DNA of 64,000 bases, taken from Bartonella sp. HY328. GTDB taxonomy: Bacteria > Pseudomonadota > Alphaproteobacteria > Rhizobiales > Rhizobiaceae. Where the stretch lies: the NCBI RefSeq assembly GCF_025449335.1, contig NZ_CP104883.1, positions 1,852,501 to 1,916,500 on the forward strand, in the 5' to 3' direction. A program made the position numbers and the translations under genes. Of the stretch, positions 55,921 to 64,000 are shown piece after piece; position 1 is the first letter of the stretch, and every line of letters starts with the position of its first letter. Under the pieces are notes generated by a model. It searched no databases. It was given only the letters and a program-made list of their open reading frames with translations, and was not told the DNA's origin.

Positions 55921-56502
55921 TTAGTAGGTAAGTGTTGCAACCAATGCATCAGTATAAGTACCAACGGCTGGCTGAGTCTGGCTAGCTGGAATAGCTGGAA
56001 TACAAATTGCAAAATAATGGGTTTTGGAACCATTCATGCTACCACCGGTATTATCAATAGTACCAGTAAATGAACCAGCAGGTGTTGCATCCCAACGCTG
56101 ACCACCACAGCTACGTGAAGCCAAGTTAACAGCTTGATAAACATCATAGTTAATCAAGTTAGTACCGCTGCGAAGCTTACGACCTTCACTAAAACTACCG
56201 TCTGCGGCCCAATTATTACCTTGACCAAGGGTCAAAGTATAAGCACCAGCATTTGTTGCAGTACCTGCGTTACAATCAACAACAACTTCACGTGTTTCAA
56301 TCAAGTTTGTTGAAATGCGTGAATAGGTACCAAAATTAACATTACCAGAATTATTAGGGAAATTTACTGTACAACCAGTTGTAATAGTAACTTCAACCTG
56401 CAAATTTGCAGTAGCTGGATTTGGTGATTGTGCCTGAGCCAAACCTGCCCCCAAAGCCATAATACCTGCAGCAGTCAAAGTTTTTAAAATAATACGTTTC
56501 AT
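55921..56502 (-). CDS. Major pilin subunit, SCPU/Csu-type
   Basis: 193 residues from ATG 56502, which has an ideal AGGAG. A signal peptide ends near LAQAQ-SP. The mature protein is a single spore-coat-protein-U domain. The first Cys is in TTGCTVNFPNNSGNVNFGTY and the second in EVVVDCNAGT, typical of the Csu disulfide. A second Cys pair lies in RSCGGQRW and FAICIP. The end GTYTDALVATLTY is the last beta strand. The N-terminal NLQVEVTITT is the donor strand that links subunits. It is the first gene of the operon and only one small pilin gene is present, unlike Csu loci with three. Confidence 0.9.
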   Translation of the reverse strand: MKRIILKTLTAAGIMALGAGLAQAQSPNPATANLQVEVTITTGCTVNFPNNSGNVNFGTYSRISTNLIETREVVVDCNAGTATNAGAYTLTLGQGNNWAADGSFSEGRKLRSGTNLINYDVYQAVNLASRSCGGQRWDATPAGSFTGTIDNTGGSMNGSKTHYFAICIPAIPASQTQPAVGTYTDALVATLTY

Positions 56503-58074
56503 TTGATAACTCCTAATTCTAAGCACAGTTTATTTAATTCTGCACACCCTATGCAGAATTTAACATTACCAATGGCAATCCAATGGCAATCCAAATAATA
56601 CTTCACGAAAATCGAAGACTCTTTATTAAATTAACTCACCTACCCCAGGCAAGTTAAAACAAACAAACAATGAAATATAAAATAGACTTCAAATGATTGT
56701 AATTAATAATAAAGAGTTAAATCAAAATACTAAAAGAAATAAATATTTTACTTCAAATTAATACATCAAATCGCCCCCGACTTAAACGCTTAACTGTTGT
56801 TTATCATTCAATATAGCTTAAATCAATATAGAATTTATTAAAATATGCACGTAATGCACAAAAGCAACATTTTAAAAACTGTTAATATCTTAATATACTA
56901 ATATCTATATTAGAATATTAAGATATTAAACAACTAATATACGAATATATTTTAGAAATTTTTTATTACGATATTTATACTTAAAACAGCAAATTATAAG
57001 ACAAAATGGACATAATACCGCCTATTATTTTACTCTAAATTTAAGTTTAAGTTATTAAAAAGCTATTATTAAAATACCATTCGCCTTATTTTAAAACAAT
57101 GCAATAAAAAAACATTGTAACGGCGTTAGATATCCGTTTCATTGATCTAAACCGCAATACGATATATTTTAATAATGAGAAGTAAAATGCCTTTGAATAT
57201 AGCAATGTTAAAACAGTTATATATTGCAATTTAACTTAATTCGCAAAAAACCAATACTTTATTCCGAGACCTACGATTATCCATCCATTGCACATTCCAC
57301 CCTAAGAGGTGTCATTAACTTGCTCTCACTATAAAGTAATTTTAGATGTTTTTATGGATTATGAAAAAATTACAATCGATGAAATTATTATCTAACTGTA
57401 GCATTATTAATACCAAATAAGACAACAGCTAGTCGAACTTAAAAAATTAAACTAAAATCGGTAATCCTATAAGACTTAATTCACTTCAAAATAATTATTT
57501 TTATTGGTCTTAGCTTAGAAAAAATATATTTATAAATATACAAAATTTTACTATCAATGAAACTAGTAAAAAATTGAAATATATATTGCCGAATAACTGA
57601 TTGAAATAGCTGTTAAAATGGTTAGTATTTATCGTAAATTGCTATTATGGCTCGTTCATAAACTGCTGCACCGCTTTAACTAAGCGCACTTACTTGCAGC
57701 TAGCCACAGTCAAGTTTAACAAAATGGAACGACTGAACGCCGAGTAAACACCACTTAGAAAGCTTAATTTTTTTAAAACATTTGAATTTATTTTTACAGA
57801 TTATAAATCGCATATTTAATTAATATACGCAGATTCTTGATGAACTAAGTTTTCACTTAAGCCAGAATGACTGATCTCAGTCTTTAACAATAACGCAATC
57901 AACAGCTAATTCTCAACAAGATATGCATCGAGAAATCATCAAAAAACTCAAACATAAAACAAGAGGCAGCACTCTAAATCATTGAGTACAACACAATCCA
58001 TTTATAACAAATGCAATGGATGCTAAAAACAAAAAGTCCTTACATGATGTAAATCAGCGTGTTTAATAGCTTAA
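56503..58074. other. 1.57 kb extremely A+T-rich gap upstream of the pilus operon
   Basis: No gene was recognised on either strand. The left 300 bases must contain the pilus promoter. A long palindrome lies at 56882-56929. A less A+T-rich patch near 57650-57760 could be remnant coding sequence. The base composition is more extreme than in other gaps of this window. Confidence 0.5.
56882..56929. repeat. 48-bp near-perfect palindrome
   Basis: Arms of 23 bases with one A-A mismatch and a 2-base centre. The outer 15 bases are TTAATATCTTAATAT and the inner 7 are CTAATAT, mirrored on the right. It is almost wholly A+T, so it is not a normal terminator. It lies 380 bases upstream of the pilin start. 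Confidence 0.9.
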
Positions 58075-58755
58075 TTATTTTCGCTTGGGAATAAAAAGCC
58101 CCACACACAGAAAACCAGCAAGAAGACCACCAATATGGGCCTGCCAAGCAATGTTACCATCAAACATACTGCCCGACACCCCATATAGTAAATTGCAAAT
58201 CAACCAAAAACCCATAATAGTAACAATATCACGTGAGCGAATGGCGATACGTATCGGCAGTATATCACCATATAGAGCTGGATGGAAAAAGGATCGCCCG
58301 TAGCCGAATCGTGCAATCGCACCTAGCATACCCGATACAACCGCCGACGCACCAACAACTGAATTTGGGCTATCAATATTAAATATATAGTAAAAAAGCG
58401 CGCCGGCTACAGCAGTTACTAGCCAAAAAATAAGAAAGCCACCCACCCCCATCCGGCGCGCTAGCGCTGAACCGAAAGTTACAATGAATAGCATATTCAT
58501 ACCAATATGGCTCCAACTTCCATGCATGAAAGAATAAGTAAGAGCTGTTAACAAAACTTGGGGCGTTTGCTCCGACCCAAATATTAAAGGAGTAAATGCA
58601 AAACGCAAACTAAAACTAACTCTCGCAGCCGAATCCAAAAAATATTGCTCCCATACAAATACAGCAATATTAATAACAACACATACAACTACAACTGTAG
58701 GTATATTAAACATAGGTTCACGATTACGAAAGGAGTTAATATTATTATTCCGCAT
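58075..58755 (-). CDS. Rhomboid-family intramembrane serine protease
   Basis: 226 residues with six or so membrane helices. The HGSWSHIGMNM block, the nucleophile Ser in VGASAVVSGMLGA and the His in AWQAHIGGLLAG give the Ser-His dyad. The usual GASG motif is GASA here; the Ser is retained. AGAGAAAGAG precedes the ATG. It cleaves membrane proteins in or near the bilayer; the substrate is unknown. It is monocistronic and flanked by gaps of more than 1 kb on both sides. Confidence 0.93.
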   Translation of the reverse strand: MRNNNINSFRNREPMFNIPTVVVVCVVINIAVFVWEQYFLDSAARVSFSLRFAFTPLIFGSEQTPQVLLTALTYSFMHGSWSHIGMNMLFIVTFGSALARRMGVGGFLIFWLVTAVAGALFYYIFNIDSPNSVVGASAVVSGMLGAIARFGYGRSFFHPALYGDILPIRIAIRSRDIVTIMGFWLICNLLYGVSGSMFDGNIAWQAHIGGLLAGFLCVGLFIPKRK

Positions 58756-59959
58756 TTTACTCTTTCTCTTAGTCGATCATTTATTCAAAGTTTACGATAG
58801 TAATAATTCTTTGCACTATATTCAATAAAAAAAATTCTTATTATAGGTGATAATTTCGTTAAATAAATTAAATTACTTGTTTCTATTTTTTTACCATAAG
58901 AATCGATTTTTAACTTTCTAGATTTGAAACATCATTCACATTCTTTCAAAAACGATTAAAAATATCTCAAGCAATGCCATTCATTTTGGTGAATAGCACT
59001 TGTCCCCATTAAGAATTATCAATTCATTTGACGTAATTTTGTTAACAGTAAATATTTTACCGGCATTTATACGATAATAGGTGCGTTCACCAACGTCAAG
59101 AACATGACAGCTTCGCTATGTATCAATATAAATGATATTTTAGGGTTTGACATACTCTTTAATAATGAAAATTAAACTAGATATTTAAGTATTAGCAAAT
59201 TTAACTAAAATTACCGAACTTTCAGGTTTTGGAGCTGCAATACGGGCATTTTACGACCACTCGGCGAACAATCATTTTTTTGCGCCTTTTACCTAAAAAG
59301 AAAACATCAGCTCCAATTTTACCATCAAAGATTTCGCAATGTTCATTATAGAAATAACCCATTGTATTTGAGGCAAGATCTATTCCTTTACCAAAACCAC
59401 CAAAAAATGCTTTAAATGGTTTTTCCAGATAGCTTGGTGTGTCCCGGAATTAAAACATTTATAGAGAATCTCCAGACTTCCGACTATAGGATAGGTCGCG
59501 CTAGTGACAAATGCAATGTAATCCATGATAAAACCACTAATAAAAAATTTAGCATTACTTATTAGCCTTAATTAGCAGCCCTTACCAAGGCATCACAACT
59601 ATATCGCAAATTACGATCAATATTTAAATGAGAATCATCAAATCACTTACTGTGTTCTACTAAAGTGAAACACAGCTTTAAATACAGCTCATCTAAATAT
59701 TACACTCGCTAGAGCGGTAAATTAGAATCTATTGATACTTTTATTTTAGTTTTACTCAACTTAATTATAGATAATAAAATCGGCGTTTTTCGTCGAAGAA
59801 TCCAAGAATCCGACAGGCAGGAACAAACTAAAGTTTATTTAAAACAAATACTTAGAAATAAATTAATTTTATATACGTATTTTTATTATTTTACAGTTGA
59901 CGTTTTGCATTGTTAAACGTATGTTCCGCGCACTTCTCGCAGCAAATTATGCTGTAAGG
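58756..59959. other. 1.2 kb gap containing a decayed small gene
   Basis: Apart from the frameshifted frame at 59222-59526, I see no coding sequence. The right end precedes tRNA-Lys and should contain its promoter. Confidence 0.45.
59222..59526 (-). pseudogene. Frameshifted small membrane/zinc-ribbon protein gene
   Basis: One minus frame from ATG 59526 reads MDYIAFVTSATYPIVGSLEIL and onward to CFNSG. The next frame, open from 59449 to a TGA at 59222, reads RDTPSYLEKPFKAFFGGFGKGID and ends VRRVVVKCPYCSSKT, with a CPYC zinc-ribbon half. The two join if a base is lost or gained near 59450. A single original protein of about 100 residues is inferred. I do not recognise the family. Confidence 0.45.
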
Positions 59960-60035
59960 GAGCGCGTAGCTCAGCCGGTAGAGCAACTGACTTTTAATCA
60001 GTAGGTCCAGGGTTCGAATCCCTGCGCGCTCACCA
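59960..60035 (+). tRNA. tRNA-Lys (TTT anticodon)
   Basis: The cloverleaf is complete: acceptor stem GAGCGCG / CGCGCTC, D-arm TAGCTCAGCCGGTAGAG, anticodon loop CTTTTAA, T-loop TTCGAAT and an encoded CCA end. A T-rich stretch follows, which may act as terminator. It decodes AAA and AAG. Confidence 0.96.
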
Positions 60036-60401
60036 TCAAATATTTTTCCTTGTTTTTTCCATAAGATATCTTGCCCCAAATTTTTAAATTTATGTCTTGA
60101 TACAATCATAACCATCAGCCTGAAGTCACGAAAACTGAGGGGCTTAATACGCGTTTTTTAGCGCGGCGCATTCATAGCTCAACGCTTTTTTCTATTTTTA
60201 GGTTGGCTAGAAGTTAGACATTAGAGCCATAAATACTACTAAAATGGATTTCCAATAAACTGGAACCATTATTGGTGTATGAGTCACTAAAAAAATATTC
60301 CCGCTTACACTGTTTTCTGACAACCTATATTTTGTCATAAACAAGCCCCTTACGCTTATGCAGCTTTATAGCAGGAATTTTACCCTAACTTCTAATAGAT
60401 G
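60036..60401. other. Gap between tRNA-Lys and murJ; nothing recognised
   Basis: 366 bases between tRNA-Lys and the murJ stop (convergent). No gene and no clear terminator for murJ was found. Confidence 0.35.
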
Positions 60402-61970
60402 CTATTTCTTGTTTTTTCTTTTAAGGCCTCGCTTTAACATTGCAATGCTTGCACCGCCTATAGCAAAAACGGTTGTAAAGTAAACAATCATCGCCCCGAG
60501 AACAAGCCCCGTAACAGTTAGCGCACGAACGAACAATGATGCCTCAACTGATAATGGATATTTAAAATACTGAATGGCGAAATATAATGCTACAGCCATA
60601 ATCAATGATGCGATCAACAAACGAGGAATACGCTTTAAAAGCTGGCTATCCCTATTCCAATGCCCTCTTTTTACAAGAGTTGCTAATAAAAGCACCGCAT
60701 TCACCCAACCAGCAACAATTTCAGCAATAGCAATACCTTTTGCCGACAAATGGGGGAAAAGCGTAATTGCAATAGCTACATTGACAATCACAGAAATACC
60801 AGCAAAAACCATTGGTGTTTTTGTATCTTCACGTGCAAAAAAACCCGGAATAAAAGCTTTTATAAGTACAAATGCCGGCAGACCTAGCCCATAAATTGCC
60901 AGTATAGACGCAACAGTCGTGGTTGCATCTGCATCAAATTGACCGCGTTGAAACAACAACCGCACAATAGGCTCAGACATAACAAGGAAGGCTGCGGCTG
61001 CCGGCAGCGTTAAAAACAGCGTAAACTCAACAGACCTATTTTGTAGATTACTTGCTTCTTCCATGTTTTTTGCTCTCAATGCCCGTGATAATTCCGGCAA
61101 AAGAACTGTTGCAACAGCAATACCGACAACCCCAAGCGGTAATTGATAGAGACGATCGGCATAAACAAGAGAAGAAACGGCTCCCGATTGGCTTGATGCA
61201 ATATTGGTATTTATTAGCAGATTAATTTGGGTAATACCGCCAGTAATAGCTGCAGGGAGTGCTAAAACTAACAAGCGGCGCACATTAGCTGTTAATTTAG
61301 GAATCTGCAGTGTGATCTTCATGCCAGCATGATAAACTGCACCCCATACGATGAATAATTGTACCAAGCCTGATGCCAAAACACCCCATGAAAGATAAAC
61401 ACCAACGTGCCAAACATCCAATTTAGCATACCACGCATACGCTAATACACCGATAAGAATAATATTTAAGAAAACAGGGGCTATAGCTGCTGCAAAATAA
61501 CGATGTAGCGAATTGAGCATACCACCCATCATTGCCGCCAATGACATACAGGCTAAATAAGGAAACATTATAGTCGCAAGGCGTACTGTGGCATCATATT
61601 TTTGCGGATCGCTTGTGAAACCTGGGGCGATAACATAAGAAACAAGCAAAGGCATTGATAGTTCCATTGCAATTGTCAATACAATCAAAATGGAAAATAG
61701 GACACCAAAAACTTCTTCCGAAAATTTACGTGCACTTTCAATACCCTCCTCCTCAATTTGTTTTGAGAATAAAGGCACAAAGGCAGAATTAAAGGCGCCT
61801 TCTGCAAAAAGTCGGCGAAATGTGTTGGGAAAGCGAAATGCAGCGTTAAACGCATCGGCAACGGGCCCTGTTCCAACAGCGGCAGCCATTAGCATCTCGC
61901 GTATAAACCCAAAAATACGGCTCATCAATGTACCAGATGCAACCGTTGCAAACTTCTTTAAAAGACTCAT
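60402..61970 (-). CDS. murJ: Lipid II flippase MurJ (MviN)
   Basis: 522 residues from ATG 61970, with about 14 membrane helices. Family blocks are TLMSRIFGFIREMLMAAAVGTGPVADAFNAAFRFPNTFRRLFAEGAFNSAFVPLF at the start, then VVGIAVATVLLPELS and FAREDTKTPM. It flips lipid II across the inner membrane for peptidoglycan synthesis. The frame is open to 62054, but the extra residues are unlike MurJ. In most Hyphomicrobiales murJ sits next to glnD and trpS; here it stands alone, far from glnD. Confidence 0.96.
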   Translation of the reverse strand: MSLLKKFATVASGTLMSRIFGFIREMLMAAAVGTGPVADAFNAAFRFPNTFRRLFAEGAFNSAFVPLFSKQIEEEGIESARKFSEEVFGVLFSILIVLTIAMELSMPLLVSYVIAPGFTSDPQKYDATVRLATIMFPYLACMSLAAMMGGMLNSLHRYFAAAIAPVFLNIILIGVLAYAWYAKLDVWHVGVYLSWGVLASGLVQLFIVWGAVYHAGMKITLQIPKLTANVRRLLVLALPAAITGGITQINLLINTNIASSQSGAVSSLVYADRLYQLPLGVVGIAVATVLLPELSRALRAKNMEEASNLQNRSVEFTLFLTLPAAAAFLVMSEPIVRLLFQRGQFDADATTTVASILAIYGLGLPAFVLIKAFIPGFFAREDTKTPMVFAGISVIVNVAIAITLFPHLSAKGIAIAEIVAGWVNAVLLLATLVKRGHWNRDSQLLKRIPRLLIASLIMAVALYFAIQYFKYPLSVEASLFVRALTVTGLVLGAMIVYFTTVFAIGGASIAMLKRGLKRKNKK

Positions 61971-62396
61971 TCTACTGCTTTTCAATGAAAATACCGCAAT
62001 ATTTTTATAAATAGCGGATATTATGCTTTTTGCTAAACCTTTAATGATAACCAAATAAATTTAACATTACCAAATTAAGAAACTCTTATATCACGAGCTA
62101 ACTGTAGCTAATCGTTAATCATAAAAAAAATTAGAAATTCTAGGCTTGTCAAGCGGAAACTACGCCACACCTATCACAGAATACTTATCGTTTCAGGCTT
62201 GTATGTTGATATAAGTAAGGTAAGATTTAACGGCTGACGCAACAAAAGCAACATTACCTTGTTGCTTATTTTAATTTGAAATTATTTTTGGAAAATATTG
62301 AGCCAAGCTTTAGCGCACTTTTATTAATTCTATAAGAAAGCCTGATGGGCTAACTTTGTTTATCAAGTTTTCTAAATTTATCAGTAAGGAAATAAA
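61971..62396. other. Divergent gap between murJ and the small acidic gene
   Basis: 426 A+T-rich bases holding the promoters of murJ (minus) and the acidic protein (plus). No other feature was recognised. Confidence 0.4.
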
Positions 62397-62654
62397 ATGG
62401 TTGATCATAAAACGCATGGCCAAAAAATCAAAATAATTGACGTAGAAAAGCTTGATGAACAAGATGATAATGAGAACGGTCCTGTTGATACGGTTGATAT
62501 CTTTGATGAAGTGACAGAGGGAGGCACACCAAGACAACAAAGACAGCGACATCAATATCTAGATGATATTGACAATCCTCTTGATAATGAAGACGCAGAT
62601 ATCATAAGCGAAAATATGTATGAAAGCGAGCCAGACCAAAATGAAGAAGAATAA
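62397..62654 (+). CDS. Small highly acidic protein of unknown function
   Basis: 85 residues, with about one-third Asp and Glu. It starts MVDHKTHGQKIKIIDVEKLDEQDDNE, a slightly basic head followed by an acidic body ending EPDQNEEE. AAGGAAA precedes the ATG at good spacing, supporting translation. No membrane helix, cysteine or known motif is visible; it is probably intrinsically disordered. It is convergent with the Liv-type binding protein, with a G-C-rich hairpin between them. No family was recognised. Confidence 0.65.
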   Translation: MVDHKTHGQKIKIIDVEKLDEQDDNENGPVDTVDIFDEVTEGGTPRQQRQRHQYLDDIDNPLDNEDADIISENMYESEPDQNEEE

Positions 62655-62711
62655 GCTTCTTTTTGATTTAATATCCAACAGATTAAATAAAACTCGATAG
62701 TTTAGCTTATT

Positions 62712-62739
62712 GCGCCCCCACGAGCCGAGGTAGGGGCGC
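62712..62739. terminator. G-C-rich hairpin between convergent genes
   Basis: GCGCCCC and GGGGCGC form a perfect 7-bp stem with a 14-base loop, placed between the stops of the acidic protein gene and the binding-protein gene. No T-run follows on either strand, so its role as a terminator is uncertain. Confidence 0.4.
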
Positions 62740-62746
62740 TATAATG

Positions 62747-63859
62747 TTATTCTACTGGAACAATCTTACCAGATTCCCATTTGTAGAGAGAAAATGTTTT
62801 CGATGTCATATCCCCACGTTCACCATAGGTAATTTCACCAATGGCCGTTGGAATTTTCTCACCAGAATGAAGAACCTCAGCAACAGCTTGTGCATCATCT
62901 GGACTTCCAGCTTTTTCAATACCAAAAGCAATCACTTGCACAGCAGCATAGCCATTCATTGTGAAGGCTTCAGCAGGGATATTATTGGCACTGAGCGCTT
63001 CTAGTGCTTCTTTTGCCAAAGGATTTTTCGATGAATCTGCAGGATTTGTGAAAATTGTGCCCTCAACTGCATCTCCAGCAATTGTTCCTAATTCGGACGT
63101 ATTAAGGCCATCACCACCAATCATGATCGCCTTCACGCCTTGTTCACGCATTTGGCGCAAAAGAAGACCTGCCTCTGGGTGGTAACCACCAAAGTAAACA
63201 TAATCAATATTATCAGATTTCAAACGGCTCACAATAACATTGTAATCGCGCTCACCAGGCGTAATTGAACCATAATAGGCTTCTTTTTCACCGCCATCAT
63301 TTAAAGTTTTCTTAAATGCATCTGCAAGACCTTTGCCGTAAGTGGCTTTATCATGGATAATTGCAATATTCTTTCCCTTCCAATGAGCCAGTGCATATTG
63401 CGCAGCAAAATCTGCTTGCTGGTCGTCACGGCCTATTGTTCTAAATACATTCCACATATTACGTGCGGATAGCTCAGGGGTTGTTGATGACGGTGTTACC
63501 ATCAAAATATCATTATTTTGTAGAATAGTTGAAACTGGCATTGCCGAGTTAGAGGTTACTGGTCCGACAACATAAAGAATACCTTCACCAGCAATTTGAT
63601 TGGCAACTGAAATACCTTGCTTGGGCTCTGCCGCATCATCAAAAATCTTCAAAACAAGCTTTTCGCCGTTGACGCCACCATTTTTATTAATTTCATCAAT
63701 CGCAATACGAGTACCATTGCTCGCCTGTACACCGTAAGCGGCAACTGAGCCCGTTACAGGCCCGATGAAGCCGATGGTAATGTCCGCAGATGCATTTGTC
63801 GCAAAAAAACAACTGGAAAGAAGAGCAGCAGAAAAAATGGATTTCATAGATAAGCGCAT
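62747..63859 (-). CDS. Branched-chain amino acid ABC transporter binding protein (LivJ/LivK-like)
   Basis: 370 residues with a signal peptide ending near NASA-DI. The mature protein starts ITIGFIGPVTGSVAAYG and includes GTRIAIDEINKNGGVNGEKL, VVGPVTSNSAMPVS and DYVYFGGYHPEAGLLLRQM, hallmarks of Liv-type periplasmic proteins. It binds leucine, isoleucine, valine or related amino acids for a HAAT-family ABC transporter. The permease and ATPase genes are not adjacent in the window. The ATG was chosen from the signal peptide; a start four codons later (MKSIFSAALL) is equally plausible. Confidence 0.93.
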   Translation of the reverse strand: MRLSMKSIFSAALLSSCFFATNASADITIGFIGPVTGSVAAYGVQASNGTRIAIDEINKNGGVNGEKLVLKIFDDAAEPKQGISVANQIAGEGILYVVGPVTSNSAMPVSTILQNNDILMVTPSSTTPELSARNMWNVFRTIGRDDQQADFAAQYALAHWKGKNIAIIHDKATYGKGLADAFKKTLNDGGEKEAYYGSITPGERDYNVIVSRLKSDNIDYVYFGGYHPEAGLLLRQMREQGVKAIMIGGDGLNTSELGTIAGDAVEGTIFTNPADSSKNPLAKEALEALSANNIPAEAFTMNGYAAVQVIAFGIEKAGSPDDAQAVAEVLHSGEKIPTAIGEITYGERGDMTSKTFSLYKWESGKIVPVE

Positions 63860-64000
63860 ATATGATACTCCCAGATCAAAACATAAATTTATAGGATATG
63901 CTATTATGAATTAAGGATAAAGCATAGGAAAGTTTATAAAACAGATTTTATGTGATTTAAAGCCTTATAGCCAATTTAATGTTAAATTAGAAAAATTGAA

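Noticed and set aside
59891..60115. Minus-strand open frame of 74 codons (AGIRTLDLLIKSQLLYRLSYA)
   Set aside because: It is the antisense of tRNA-Lys; this peptide is a well-known spurious translation of tRNA genes.

Overview
The window is about two-thirds A+T by eye. It reads as a chromosomal segment of an alphaproteobacterium of the order Hyphomicrobiales (Rhizobiales), close to the Bartonellaceae/Brucellaceae. The evidence is the gene content: a single-chain SecDF, a very large GPR-type polar-growth coiled-coil protein, hupB next to lon, an HtrA protease with an adjacent OmpR-type two-component system, a DUF815 ATPase, and the Mth938/phytoene-synthase-like pair downstream of yajC-secDF. 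Many intergenic gaps approach or exceed 1 kb, transposase remnants are visible, and several usually contiguous gene blocks are broken. I infer a genome undergoing rearrangement and decay, as in host-associated members of the group. No intact phage, CRISPR array or rRNA operon was seen.

Layout. 1-3.7 kb: a minus-strand sugar ABC operon (binding protein, SIS-domain isomerase, double ATPase, permease cut by the window edge). 3.7-5.4 kb: a long gap with an orphan intrinsic terminator and two tRNAs. 5.5-9.6 kb: glnD and the divergent rlmJ. 10.2-16.1 kb: a plus-strand envelope/translation block (lipoprotein, pyrH, frr, uppS, cdsA, lipoprotein, lpxB) that lacks several genes normally inside it. 16.4-20.5 kb: a minus-strand run (DUF815 ATPase, mobA, mobB, GST, SNase-like nuclease, uracil-DNA glycosylase). 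20.7-24.8 kb: yajC, secDF, Mth938-like protein and squalene/phytoene-synthase-like protein. 25.2-29.2 kb: sensor kinase, response regulator and HtrA/DegP.

29.3-34.2 kb: cobalamin genes cbiB, cobB and cobA with an MFS exporter between them. 35.4-42.5 kb: the 2358-residue GPR-like protein. 42.7-47.3 kb: ferredoxin, HU, Lon and a GDPD-fold protein that has lost metal-ligand residues. 48.4-50.9 kb: an Lrp-type regulator and a decayed zone with IS1595 and IS5-type transposase remnants. 51.0-56.5 kb: a compact four-gene archaic (Csu-like) chaperone-usher pilus operon with a terminator-like hairpin after the major pilin. Upstream of it lies a 1.5 kb, extremely A+T-rich gap holding a 48-bp near-perfect palindrome. 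58.1-63.9 kb: rhomboid protease, a frameshifted small zinc-ribbon gene, tRNA-Lys, murJ, a small acidic protein and a Liv-type amino-acid binding protein.

The strongest leads are the compact pilus operon with its attenuator and palindrome beside IS debris, the GPR protein with two distinct internal repeat arrays, the GDPD homologue with a degraded active site, the orphan terminator/sRNA candidate near 4.1 kb, and the translationally coupled Mth938/phytoene-synthase pair whose human relatives are complex I assembly factors. I saw no clear candidate for a wholly new multi-gene system.
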